Below, in pieces: positions 45,001 to 53,159 of a DNA stretch of 64,000 nucleotides. The DNA is taken from assembly GCA_964579245.1 (NCBI GenBank), contig CAZOFY010000004.1, positions 1 to 64,000 of the forward strand, in the 5' to 3' direction. Below the pieces are notes generated by a model. It had not been told where the DNA came from. It made no database searches and saw nothing but the letters and a program-made list of their open reading frames with translations. The DNA is from Firm-13 sp964579245 (GTDB lineage Bacteria > Bacillota > Clostridia > Saccharofermentanales > Saccharofermentanaceae). Position 1 is the first letter of the stretch; each line of letters starts with the position of its first letter. A program made the position numbers and the translations under genes.

Positions 45001-46424
45001 GCTTTGAGAAGATATCGAAGTCTTACACCATCACTCGCATTCCTTTTACTAAGGAGCATAAGGCCACGCACACCATCCTTGCTCCTCAAATGGCACCGAT
45101 TCAGTTTGAGTTCGTTGAGGCGGTTTTCAGAAACTACGGGTTCCGTATGAAGCTTCTCAAGCAGGCCACGCCGCAGGATATCGAGTGCGGCCTGCGTTTT
45201 GTCAATAATGATGCGTGCTACCCGACAATCATCGTCATCGGCCAGCTTGTGAACGCTTTCCTTACCGGAGGGAATGATCCGGATAATACATCCGTCGTGA
45301 TCACTCAAACCGGAGGCGGCTGCCGTGCGACCAATTATGTCGCTTTTTTGCGAAAAGCACTGCGCGAGGCCGGCTTTGAGCAGGTTCCGGTTATAGCGTT
45401 GTCCGTTCAGGGCCTGGAAGGAAATCCGGGAATGACATTTCCTCTTCCTATGATTCACCACGCTCTGCAAGCGATATGCTATGGTGACATGTTGTCGACG
45501 CTTCTGCTTCGCGTGCGCCCTTATGAGGCCGTACACGGTTCTGCCAACGAGCTTTACCGGTACTGGAATGAGACGGCTATCCGGCATTTCAACCGTAGCA
45601 GCCGATTTTCCGAGTTGTCAGCGGTGTACGCATTGCCGGCATCCATCAAGGATCAGTCTACGCCTGAAGCAGCGGAGGCAAGAAAGAAGTATGAGTCTGA
45701 GGCTGCTCTGAAGCGTGACATTCGTTCCTTCCGACATCTGGTCGATCAGACCATAGAATCCTTCGATCGCTTCGAGTTGCTGGATATCCCGAGAAAACCG
45801 CGCGTCGGTCTGGTCGGCGAAATCCTTGTCAAATTTCAGCCGGATGCCAACAACAACGCACTCGATGTAATCGAGAAGGAAGGCTGCGAAGCCGTACTGC
45901 CCGGACTGTTGGATTTCTTCTTGTACTGCTTCTATAATCCTACCTGGAAACATGCGAATCTGGGAACCTCATTCAAATCGGCATGGCTCGCCGAACGCGG
46001 GATTGACTTGTTGGAGGGTTATCGGAGACACATCATCAAGAAGATGAAGGAAACCGGGAAATTCCAGTTGCCGCTCAATATCCGCTCAATGGCTCAGAAT
46101 GCACAAGAGGTTCTTTCCTGCGGTAATGCTTGCGGTGAGGGCTGGTTTCTGACCGCGGAGATGATCGAGCTCATTGAGAGCGGAGTGCCGAATATCATCT
46201 GTGCACAGCCGTTCGCCTGCCTGCCTAACCATGTCACGGGCAAAGGAATGATCAAGGAGCTGAGACGACAATATCCTCAATCCAATATTGTTCCGATCGA
46301 CTATGATCCGGGTGCGAGCGAGGCCAATCAGCTGAACCGAATTAAACTGATGATCAGTACGGCGCACTTACAACTGGACACTACCGAGAAGCTGCACCGA
46401 GAAGGAATCAGGAAGAAATCGTAA
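42024..46424 (+). CDS. Giant 2-hydroxyacyl-CoA dehydratase activase-like protein (two ASKHA ATPase domains plus DUF2229 and D-subunit-like region)
   Basis: This chain of about 1466 residues starts with two BcrAD/BadFG-type ASKHA ATPase domains (first with GLDIGSTTIKIVILD and GTCAGGTGAF; second from about residue 325 with GIDAGSTTTKAVL and ACSSGCGSF). A DUF2229 region follows (about 670-890, YENYPFWFALL and SESVCYPAK) and then a C-terminal part like dehydratase subunits (TQTGGGCRATNY, FACLPNHVTGKG). Cys pairs at the ATPase interface probably hold a 4Fe-4S cluster used for ATP-driven electron transfer. The dehydratase partner and substrate are unknown. I prefer the ATG at 42024; a GTG at 42015 overlapping the upstream stop is possible. 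Confidence 0.88.
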   Translation: MQMTSRDLRMGLDIGSTTIKIVILDGDRILYQQYRRHNSDIRGELIRAFTDVEKEFPELSARIAVTGSGGLSVSEWLDLEFVQEVIAETKAVTAYYPKTDVIIELGGEDAKITYLHPIPEQRMNGTCAGGTGAFIDQMATLLQTDADGLNDMAKTYKTLYTIASRCGVFAKSDLQPLINEGAAKSDLAASILQAVVNQTIAGLACGRPIRGHIIFLGGPLYFNTELRAAFERTLSDQVESFAMPDNAQLYVAVGAALTAEKEPVNIADIIATFRMAKPFSADISHIPPLFRDEQEKREFDERHDRATLELHDLSKQKGPCFLGIDAGSTTTKAVLINEAGQLIYTYYGGNKGNPVKSAVRIVSDLYSQLPDGAYIAQSCVTGYGENIIRAALRVDEGEIETMAHFQSAKFFCPDVDFIIDIGGQDMKCMRIRNGVIDSIMLNEACSSGCGSFIQTFAENLKMDAHSFSVEALSAQNPVDLGTRCTVFMNSKVKQAQKEGASVGDISAGLSYSVVRNALYKVIKIRDTSQLGKNIVVQGGTFLNDAILRCFEIISGREVIRPNVAGLMGAFGAALIARNRCKDTNKTSTLMSVEELLVFDMQSEMTVCPHCGNHCKLTISTFSNNSRFVSGNRCEKGEGITDKKDAPPNLFLYKYKRTFGYKPLKKEEAIRGQVGIPRVLNMYENYPFWFALLTNLKFQVILSARSDHRLFEKGMDSIPSESVCYPAKLVHGHIEDLIEKGIKTIFYPDIPYERYENKGANNHFNCPIVASYPEVIRNNVENLTHKKIRFLNPFLPLENQEKLAEKLCEVFAEEKLTKQEVLEAIRAGDAEYDAYKEDIRKEGQKILSELEANGKKGVVLAGRPYHCDPEIHHGIPEMINSLDLAVLTEDSVAVPGRLQRPIRVVDQWMYHTRLYEAAAFVAQRDNLELVQLNSFGCGLDAVTSDQVQEILESKGKLYTLLKIDEVSNLGAARIRIRSLKVAMDEREGSKMKPSFEKISKSYTITRIPFTKEHKATHTILAPQMAPIQFEFVEAVFRNYGFRMKLLKQATPQDIECGLRFVNNDACYPTIIVIGQLVNAFLTGGNDPDNTSVVITQTGGGCRATNYVAFLRKALREAGFEQVPVIALSVQGLEGNPGMTFPLPMIHHALQAICYGDMLSTLLLRVRPYEAVHGSANELYRYWNETAIRHFNRSSRFSELSAVYALPASIKDQSTPEAAEARKKYESEAALKRDIRSFRHLVDQTIESFDRFELLDIPRKPRVGLVGEILVKFQPDANNNALDVIEKEGCEAVLPGLLDFFLYCFYNPTWKHANLGTSFKSAWLAERGIDLLEGYRRHIIKKMKETGKFQLPLNIRSMAQNAQEVLSCGNACGEGWFLTAEMIELIESGVPNIICAQPFACLPNHVTGKGMIKELRRQYPQSNIVPIDYDPGASEANQLNRIKLMISTAHLQLDTTEKLHREGIRKKS

Positions 46425-46443
46425 GATCAATGGAGGTGCGTGT

Positions 46444-49245
46444 ATGAACGATGTCCGCAATGACAAAAAGCGACTGCTCCTGGTTGATGGAAACAGTATC
46501 ATCAACAGAGCCTATTTTGCTCTGGCCGGAAGAAGCTCACTGACAGCTCCGGACGGGACTCCTACAGGTGCCTTGAACACATATCTCATCACCCTCTTCA
46601 AATACTTGGACGAGGTTCGTCCGACCCACATTTGCACCTTGTTTGACAGACGGGAGAAGACCTTCCGTCATGACATGTATGATGGCTATAAAGCCAAGCG
46701 CAAGGGCATGCCGGAGGATCTGGCAGCCCAGATGCCTCTTTTAAAGGAAGCACTCGATGTCATGAATATTCCGCGTGTTGAAATGGCGGGTTATGAAGCG
46801 GACGACCTTATCGGAACCTTTGCCAAAAAAGGAGAGACGGAAGGATACCGGGTGTTTATCCTATCCGGAGATAAGGACGATTTTCAGCTGATTGATGAGA
46901 ATACAATCGTGTTGATGCCCGTGACAAAGGCCGGAAAAACAATGACGGAGACCTACGACTTGGCGGCGATGGACGAACGATATGCGTTGACCCCCGAGAA
47001 GTTTATTACACTGAAGGCTATCATGGGAGATCCGAGTGACAATATCCCGGGTGTGAAGGGCATCGGCGAAAAGGGCGCGACAGAACTGGTTCGCGCATAC
47101 GGAACACTCGATGAAATCTATCTTCATCTGGACGAACTGTCATCAGGCCTTCAGAAAAAGCTGACGGAAAATCGGGACATGGCATATCTCTCCTATGAGC
47201 TGTCAAAAATCAGGTGCGATGTGCCTGTTACGGAATTACTCGCTGACTTTACCTTGAAAGATCCCGATGCTCCGCGCCTCGCGGAATTTCTGCGACGGCT
47301 GGGCTTGCGTTCCATTATGAAACGGCTCAGCCTTTCGGAAACGGTAGAGCGCGAATCTGTTCAACCATCTGAACATCATAAGGACTCCGCCGCAGAGGAG
47401 TTCACGGCCTCTTTGCCTCCGATTGAAAAGAATCTGCCGATTGACGTGTTTGCCGAGCGGTTCAGACTTGCCGAGAAGAAGGACGCGTTCTCCATATCCC
47501 TAGATATTTCGGATTCTGACGGAAATCAAGACTTTTCTCTCGTGCTTTGCTTATCACAGAAAGAACTGTTTTCCTTCTCCCGGAACACATCGGGAGAAGT
47601 TCTTCTGTACCTTGCCGAGCAAGGTGTAGGAGATTCCCGAAAAGGCAAGAATTATCTACCCGTGGGCCATTCGATCAAGAATCGATTTCGCGAGCTCCCT
47701 GCTCCGCTTCCTTTTTCTTCGGTTTTTGACATCGAAATCGCCGGCTATCTCCTCAATCAGATTGAAGGCTCCTCACCATCCTTTGAAATGCTTTTTGAGC
47801 ATGCCGTGAAGCTGCCGTATCCGCGGGTGAATGTAAACTCTTCCGGGATCCAGCCGAAGCAAACCTTAACGGATCTGGAAATGATGGCACTCTGTGTTCA
47901 GGAAACCTCTTCGCCGGGCAGATCTTCGGAGGATCGGATCCTGGAGGCGTCATGGAGGGCATATCTGGGTCTGGAAATTGCATCAAGGCAGATGCAGGAG
48001 ATTGCAGATCTTTCTTTGGACCGCTTGGTCTATAATATTGAGATGCCCTTGGTCCTGACATTGGATAAAATGGAAAGAAAAGGAGTCCTTGTCGACGCCG
48101 CCGTGCTGGATCAGATCCACGAGCAATTTGAAAGAGAGACGAATTTTCTCACCGAGAAGATCTATGAGCTCAGCCAGACAAAATTCAATATATCCTCGCC
48201 CAAGCAGCTTGGTCAGGTCTTATTCGAGAAACTGGGTCTTCCGTCCGGTCGCAAGAATTCGAGCGGTTCGTATTCGACAGATTCTGACGAGCTTACCCGA
48301 CTGATCGATGAGCATCCGGTCATTCGCGAGATCCTGAATTATCGTCAGGTCACGAAGCTGGATTCGACATTCGTCGTCGGATTGCGGAAAGTGATTGATG
48401 GCAAGGATCATCGGGTACACTCGAACTTCTCACAAGCGATGACCAATACGGGGCGTCTGTCTTCCTCGGAGCCGAATCTTCAGAATATTCCGATCCGCAG
48501 CCATTCCGGCAGTCAGATCCGCAAGGCCTTCATCGCCCCCCCAGGCTATGTTTTGCTGGATGCCGACTACTCACAGATTGAACTTCGGCTCCTGGCACAT
48601 CTTTCCGGCGACGAGAATATGACTCGGGCTTTTCGGAACGGAGAAGATATTCATACCAATACGGCTGCGAATATATTCGGTGTTACGAACGCGGAGGTCC
48701 AGCCTTATATGCGTTCGGCTGCAAAGACAGTCAATTTCAGCATCGTATATGGAATCAGTGATTTCGGGCTTTCAACGGATCTCGGTGTTTCTTTTCAGGA
48801 AGCGCATCGCTATATCGTTCAGTATGACAAACAATATCCCAGGATTCGTGAGTACTTGGATTCGCTTAAGAAACAGGCATATGACACAGGTTATGTCGAG
48901 ACCATGTTCGGCAGAAGACGTGTGATGAAGGAGCTCAAATCGCCGAACCGAAATCTTCGCATGTTCGGCGAGAGAGCCGCGATGAATACGCCGGTACAGG
49001 GAACTGCGGCAGATATCATTAAGATAGCGATGGTCCGCGTTGCGCGATCCCTCGAGGAGAGAGGCTTCGACGCCCGGCTGATCCTTCAGGTCCACGACGA
49101 GTTGATTATCGAATGCAAGGAAGAAATCGCGTCTGAAGCGGCATTGTTGCTGCGCCAGACTATGGAGGAGGCTGTGACCCTCAGTATTCCACTAATCGCG
49201 GAGGTTAGTACCGGAGCGAATTGGTATGAATGCAAGAACGGTTAA
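46444..49245 (+). CDS. polA: DNA polymerase I (proofreading site degenerate)
   Basis: This 933-residue enzyme has a 5'-3' exonuclease domain (about 1-310; LLVDGNSIINRAYFA, GYEADDLIG, GDPSDNIPGVKGIG), a middle 3'-5' exonuclease-like domain (about 320-520) and the polymerase domain (about 540-933). Polymerase motifs are intact: DADYSQIELRLLAHL (about 706), the O helix RSAAKTVNFSIVYG and QVHDELIIEC. In the middle domain the DxE metal motif of the Klenow exonuclease is replaced by SLDISDSDG, so proofreading is probably lost, as in Bacillus and Thermus type Pol I. It is used in repair and Okazaki fragment processing. Confidence 0.95.
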   Translation: MNDVRNDKKRLLLVDGNSIINRAYFALAGRSSLTAPDGTPTGALNTYLITLFKYLDEVRPTHICTLFDRREKTFRHDMYDGYKAKRKGMPEDLAAQMPLLKEALDVMNIPRVEMAGYEADDLIGTFAKKGETEGYRVFILSGDKDDFQLIDENTIVLMPVTKAGKTMTETYDLAAMDERYALTPEKFITLKAIMGDPSDNIPGVKGIGEKGATELVRAYGTLDEIYLHLDELSSGLQKKLTENRDMAYLSYELSKIRCDVPVTELLADFTLKDPDAPRLAEFLRRLGLRSIMKRLSLSETVERESVQPSEHHKDSAAEEFTASLPPIEKNLPIDVFAERFRLAEKKDAFSISLDISDSDGNQDFSLVLCLSQKELFSFSRNTSGEVLLYLAEQGVGDSRKGKNYLPVGHSIKNRFRELPAPLPFSSVFDIEIAGYLLNQIEGSSPSFEMLFEHAVKLPYPRVNVNSSGIQPKQTLTDLEMMALCVQETSSPGRSSEDRILEASWRAYLGLEIASRQMQEIADLSLDRLVYNIEMPLVLTLDKMERKGVLVDAAVLDQIHEQFERETNFLTEKIYELSQTKFNISSPKQLGQVLFEKLGLPSGRKNSSGSYSTDSDELTRLIDEHPVIREILNYRQVTKLDSTFVVGLRKVIDGKDHRVHSNFSQAMTNTGRLSSSEPNLQNIPIRSHSGSQIRKAFIAPPGYVLLDADYSQIELRLLAHLSGDENMTRAFRNGEDIHTNTAANIFGVTNAEVQPYMRSAAKTVNFSIVYGISDFGLSTDLGVSFQEAHRYIVQYDKQYPRIREYLDSLKKQAYDTGYVETMFGRRRVMKELKSPNRNLRMFGERAAMNTPVQGTAADIIKIAMVRVARSLEERGFDARLILQVHDELIIECKEEIASEAALLLRQTMEEAVTLSIPLIAEVSTGANWYECKNG

Positions 49246-49260
49246 AGGAAGGGAATCATC

Positions 49261-49869
49261 ATGTTTGTGATCGGAATTACCGGTGGAATCGGCGCCGGAA
49301 AATCTGCCGTTGCGTCGGTTTTCGCGAAAAAAGGCATACGTGTGTTGGACGCAGATGAGATATCCCGTCAGGTAACCGGGGTCAACGGGCGCTCTATCGA
49401 AGCCATTCGGGAGCTTCTCGGCAACAAGGCTGTCGACACTGACGGCGCATTAAACCGGAAGGTCGTCGCGACTATTGTTTTTTCCAACCGTACTCTGCTC
49501 GACAAGCTGTCAGCTGTTATTCACAAAGAAGTACTGAATGAGATGCTGTCCGAGATTGAGAAGGAGCGCGAGCGGGGAACGAAGGTGCTGGTTCTGGATG
49601 TTCCCATACCGGTTAAGAAGGGCTTTCTGGACGTATGCAATCAGGTCTGGGTCGTCTCGAGTAACGATAATATCCGCCTTGAAAGACTCGAAAAGCGTGG
49701 CGTTGATCGCGGAGATGCACTCCGTCGGATACAGATGCAGATGACAAGGGAAGAGTATGAAAATCTGGCGGATATTGTGATCACAAACAATGAGGATACG
49801 CTTTCGCTCGAAAAATCTGTCATGCAGAGAATGAACGAAGAATTTGAGAAGAGAGGCATCCGCATATGA
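49261..49869 (+). CDS. coaE: Dephospho-CoA kinase
   Basis: This 202-residue enzyme carries out the last step of coenzyme A synthesis. The P-loop GGIGAGKSAVA, VLDADEISRQV and RLEKRGVDRGDALRRIQMQ fit the family. It starts 15 bases after polA, the common clostridial polA-coaE order, and overlaps the next gene by 4 bases. Confidence 0.95.
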   Translation: MFVIGITGGIGAGKSAVASVFAKKGIRVLDADEISRQVTGVNGRSIEAIRELLGNKAVDTDGALNRKVVATIVFSNRTLLDKLSAVIHKEVLNEMLSEIEKERERGTKVLVLDVPIPVKKGFLDVCNQVWVVSSNDNIRLERLEKRGVDRGDALRRIQMQMTREEYENLADIVITNNEDTLSLEKSVMQRMNEEFEKRGIRI

Positions 49870-50186
49870 GCCTTCATCAGACGGTTGCGGCAATTGTTTT
49901 TGGCATCTCCATACTCCTTTTACTGGCTGTTCTGCTTCTGCCACTTTTGTCAGGCGTCCGCAAGAAGTTTGTCGCTATAGCGACCGGACTTTACTCGAGC
50001 GGAACGTTTTTTATTCTTTTGATCTCGATTCTGCGCCCGACTGTTCCGGACCTGTTTGTGTGGCTCTCGGAAACACTTTCCTTTTTTATTTATCTGTTTT
50101 CTGCCGGATTTATTCTCTTTCTTGTGAACCGGTTTGACAAGATATCCTCTTCGGATGAAGAGGAAAAGAAGAAGGATCAGGACTGA
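49866..50186 (+). CDS. Small three-helix membrane protein
   Basis: This 106-residue protein has three hydrophobic helices (about 10-32, 42-60, 68-88) and a charged C-terminal tail (KISSSDEEEKKKDQD). I do not recognise the family. Translationally coupled to coaE (ATGA). In many Clostridia a lytic transglycosylase follows polA-coaE; here this membrane protein takes that place, and no transglycosylase is seen. Confidence 0.65.
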   Translation: MSLHQTVAAIVFGISILLLLAVLLLPLLSGVRKKFVAIATGLYSSGTFFILLISILRPTVPDLFVWLSETLSFFIYLFSAGFILFLVNRFDKISSSDEEEKKKDQD

Positions 50187-50241
50187 TATTGCAAATTTCG
50201 CCTGTTTGCAGATTTCTCGGGCTCCTTACAATCTTTTCGCG

Positions 50242-50275
50242 AAAAAAGCGGTATCTGCAGGGGAACAGATACCGC
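50242..50275 (-). terminator. Terminator of ychF
   Basis: GCGGTATCTG (50248-50257) and CAGATACCGC (50266-50275) form a perfect 10-bp stem; on the minus strand it is followed by six T. It separates ychF from the convergent coaE operon. Confidence 0.9.
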
Positions 50276-50296
50276 ATCATTTTATTGGAAAACGGA

Positions 50297-51388
50297 TCAG
50301 ACATTGAATCGGAACAGAACAACGTCGCCGTCCTTCATCACATATTCCTTGCCCTCGGAACGGACCAGACCTTTTTCTCTGGCCGCTGCGTAGGTCCCGC
50401 AGGCCATCAGGTCATCAAATGCCACAATCTCTGCTCGAATGAATCCGCGCTCGAAATCCGAGTGAATCTTTCCAGCCGCTTGAGGCGCCTTCATACCATT
50501 CTTGATTGTCCATGCCCGCACCTCTGTCGGTCCGGCGGTTAAGAAAGAGATCTGTCCGAGAAGCTTGTAGCAAGCCCGAACCATCTTATCGAGACCGGAA
50601 GAATCCAATCCAAGATCAGATAAAAAAGCAACTCGTTCTTCATCGTCGAGCATGGCAATTTCTTCCTCGATTTTGGCGGAGATCACCACGACCTCTGCAT
50701 TTTCTCTCTCGGCATATTCCCTTACAACCTGGACATAGGCCGGTTCCTCCTGTCCGATATCATCCTCAGCTATATTTGCGGCGTACAAAATCGGCTTCAG
50801 AGATAACAGGGGAAGATCGCGCATCAGGATTTGCTCGTCGTCATCAAAGGAAAGCGTTCTGGCCGATCGGCCACTCTCAAGTGTCTCGTAAACACGTTCA
50901 CAGAGCTTCAGCTCGGCATCGAACTTCTTGTCGCCGCCCTTCATCATCTTCCGGCATTTGTCTATTCTGCGCTCGACATACTCCATGTCCGATAGGATCA
51001 GCTCCAAATCGATGGTCTCGATGTCGCGGGCAGGATTTGTTGCCCCGTCAACATGGACGACATTCGAATCGTCAAAGCAGCGGACAACATGCACAATGGC
51101 ATCGACCTCCCGAATATTCGAAAGGAATTTGTTGCCCAGGCCTTCACCCTTACTTGCGCCCTTAACCAGGCCTGCAATGTCGAGAAATTCAACGACTGCG
51201 GGCGTATATTTCTCAGGATTATACATTTCCGCGAGACGATCCAGACGACTGTCCGGAACAGAGACAACGCCGACGTTAGGCTCGATTGTACAGAAGGGAT
51301 AATTTGCGGATTCTGCTCCTGCCTTCGTAATAGCATTAAACAGGGTGCTTTTTCCGACGTTAGGGAGACCGACAATTCCAAGCTTCAT
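50297..51388 (-). CDS. ychF: Redox-responsive ATPase/GTPase YchF
   Basis: This 363-residue Obg-family P-loop protein begins MKLGIVGLPNVGKSTLFNA, with the G4 region changed so that ATP rather than GTP is usually preferred in this family, a coiled-coil insertion and the C-terminal TGS domain (about 280-363, FLTAGPTEVRAWT). YchF binds ribosomes and affects oxidative-stress responses. It is a single gene, convergent with coaE and divergent from comM. Confidence 0.95.
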   Translation of the reverse strand: MKLGIVGLPNVGKSTLFNAITKAGAESANYPFCTIEPNVGVVSVPDSRLDRLAEMYNPEKYTPAVVEFLDIAGLVKGASKGEGLGNKFLSNIREVDAIVHVVRCFDDSNVVHVDGATNPARDIETIDLELILSDMEYVERRIDKCRKMMKGGDKKFDAELKLCERVYETLESGRSARTLSFDDDEQILMRDLPLLSLKPILYAANIAEDDIGQEEPAYVQVVREYAERENAEVVVISAKIEEEIAMLDDEERVAFLSDLGLDSSGLDKMVRACYKLLGQISFLTAGPTEVRAWTIKNGMKAPQAAGKIHSDFERGFIRAEIVAFDDLMACGTYAAAREKGLVRSEGKEYVMKDGDVVLFRFNV

Positions 51389-51506
51389 ATCATTCCTCTT
51401 TCTTAGGGGGAAGTTTTTTACCGCACTATTATATCACGAGTTCTTTCGTCGGTAACGATTCGGTGAATGAAAGACGTTTTGATCCTTAAGTTCGCGCAGG
51501 TTTCTT

Positions 51507-51536
51507 TTGTCGAAAATGCAAGCTATTGTCGAAAAG
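51507..51536 (+). promoter_or_regulatory. Two-part TTGTCG motif upstream of comM-dprA
   Basis: TTTTGTCG, 12 bases, then ATTGTCGAAAAG; the TTGTCG hexamers start at 51507 and 51526, the same 19-bp offset as before comEA. The motif ends about 62 bases before the comM start. A third lone TTTTGTCG lies upstream of topA (about 54484), without a partner. Confidence 0.6.
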
Positions 51537-51596
51537 CTGATAGAAATCGCGTTTGAGATCCTCTTACAATGTGCTTATCCAGAAAAGAGGGTGTAT

Positions 51597-53159
51597 ATGG
51601 TAGGAAGAATACGTTATGCAAAAATGTCAACCGGTTTCATACAAGGCGTAAGCGGGACGCTTGCAGACATAGAGGTCTCAATCACGTCGGGCTTGCCTTC
51701 CTTTGAAATCGTAGGACTCTGTGACTCGGCTATCCGTGAGTCCAGAAACCGTGTCCGGTCCGCGATTCGACACGCAGGATTTGAGTTTCCGACCGGTCGG
51801 ATTACGGTTGGTCTTTCGCCCGCATATCTTCATAAATCCGGCACCTCTGTCGATCTTCCCCTAGCATTATGCCTGCTGCATGCTTCCGGACAGCTCCGGC
51901 TGGCGCCGGGGATTCGCTTATATGCGTTCGGAGAGCTGACACTGACAGGCAGGGTCTTGGATGTTCCGGGCAGTATTCCCCGCCTTGTCCGCGCGATGAG
52001 TGAGGATTATGATCAGCTTTTGATTCCCGCTGACGCATGCCTGGAGGCCCGCCTGTTGGCCGTCAAGTCGACGGGCGTGTCCACGCTGAAGGATGCGGTC
52101 AATATTCTATGTGGGAAGCAGGCGGATGAGGGAATATTATCAGCCGGTGTGCAAGATGAATGCACTCGTATCCCTGTGGAAGCTGAGGGAGAACCGCTTG
52201 ATTTCTCGTTGCTCAAGGGGCAACAGAAGACCGGACGTGCGATTCTCCTTTCAGCGGCCGGATTTCATCATATCTTACTCTATGGCAGCCCGGGATGCGG
52301 TAAGACAATGTCGGCGAGAATACTGCACGGTATCCTGCCGCCGCTTGAGGACGAGGAGAAGCTAGAGCTCCTGCAGGTCAGGAACGTTCACGGACTCTTG
52401 TCAAAGCAGGATTACTGCATGAATCAACGGCCTTTCAGATATGTGCATCACACTTGCACAACGGCCGCTATGGCAGGGGGCGGAAGCGAACTTTTGCCGG
52501 GAGAGTTGTCACTGTCGCATCACGGAGTGCTGTTTCTCGATGAGATGGCTGAGTTTTCACCTCGAGTGCTGGATCTGCTTCGACAGCCGATGGAAGAACG
52601 GACCGTGAGTTTGTCCAGAGGCGGAACGACCGTCGAATACCCATCGGATTTTCTTCTTGTCGGAGCCATGAATCCTTGTAAATGCGGGAACCTTCTCGAG
52701 AACAAGCGGGCATGTATCTGTAGTGAGATGCAGAAGCGCCAATATGCGAATCGTGTCAGTGGCCCCATACTGGACCGCGTCGATATTTTTTCAGAGATGC
52801 GACGGATTGAGAAGGCAGCGTTGCGGGCTTCTGTTAAGAAAACGGACGAACGCGTATCCGAATCCTTGAGAAGTCAAGTCAAGGAGTGCTGGCAAAGACA
52901 ATACGAAAGATGCGATCAGGCCGGTATTCCGCATGTGTTGAACGGAGAGAACCGGATTCTGGAAATAGCAGACTTTTTTCGAGTAACGGAAGCTGCGGAA
53001 GAATTTGCTATACAGTCCTCAGAACAGCTTGGTTTCTCGGCCAGGGGAGTGAACCGTCTGCTACGGGTTGCCAGAACATCAGCGGATTTATGCGGGCAGG
53101 ACGATATCATGAGAGAGCATATAGCCGAGGCTTTGCAGTTCAGGAGGAAGACGACATGA
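51597..53159 (+). CDS. comM: ComM/YifB-type Mg-chelatase-like AAA+ helicase
   Basis: This 520-residue AAA+ protein has the N-terminal ChlI-like domain (ITSGLPSFEIVGLCDSAIRE), Walker A GSPGCGKTMSAR, Walker B LFLDEMAEF, AMNPCKCG and the C-terminal helical domain ending LRVARTSADL. ComM helps branch migration when transformed DNA is integrated. The family usually starts close to this ATG (51597, after AAGAGGG). dprA follows with a 4-base overlap, a functional pair in DNA uptake. Confidence 0.92.
   Translation: MVGRIRYAKMSTGFIQGVSGTLADIEVSITSGLPSFEIVGLCDSAIRESRNRVRSAIRHAGFEFPTGRITVGLSPAYLHKSGTSVDLPLALCLLHASGQLRLAPGIRLYAFGELTLTGRVLDVPGSIPRLVRAMSEDYDQLLIPADACLEARLLAVKSTGVSTLKDAVNILCGKQADEGILSAGVQDECTRIPVEAEGEPLDFSLLKGQQKTGRAILLSAAGFHHILLYGSPGCGKTMSARILHGILPPLEDEEKLELLQVRNVHGLLSKQDYCMNQRPFRYVHHTCTTAAMAGGGSELLPGELSLSHHGVLFLDEMAEFSPRVLDLLRQPMEERTVSLSRGGTTVEYPSDFLLVGAMNPCKCGNLLENKRACICSEMQKRQYANRVSGPILDRVDIFSEMRRIEKAALRASVKKTDERVSESLRSQVKECWQRQYERCDQAGIPHVLNGENRILEIADFFRVTEAAEEFAIQSSEQLGFSARGVNRLLRVARTSADLCGQDDIMREHIAEALQFRRKTT

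Noticed and set aside
44877..45587. 236-codon open frame antisense to the giant activase
   Set aside because: A shadow of a well-supported coding region.
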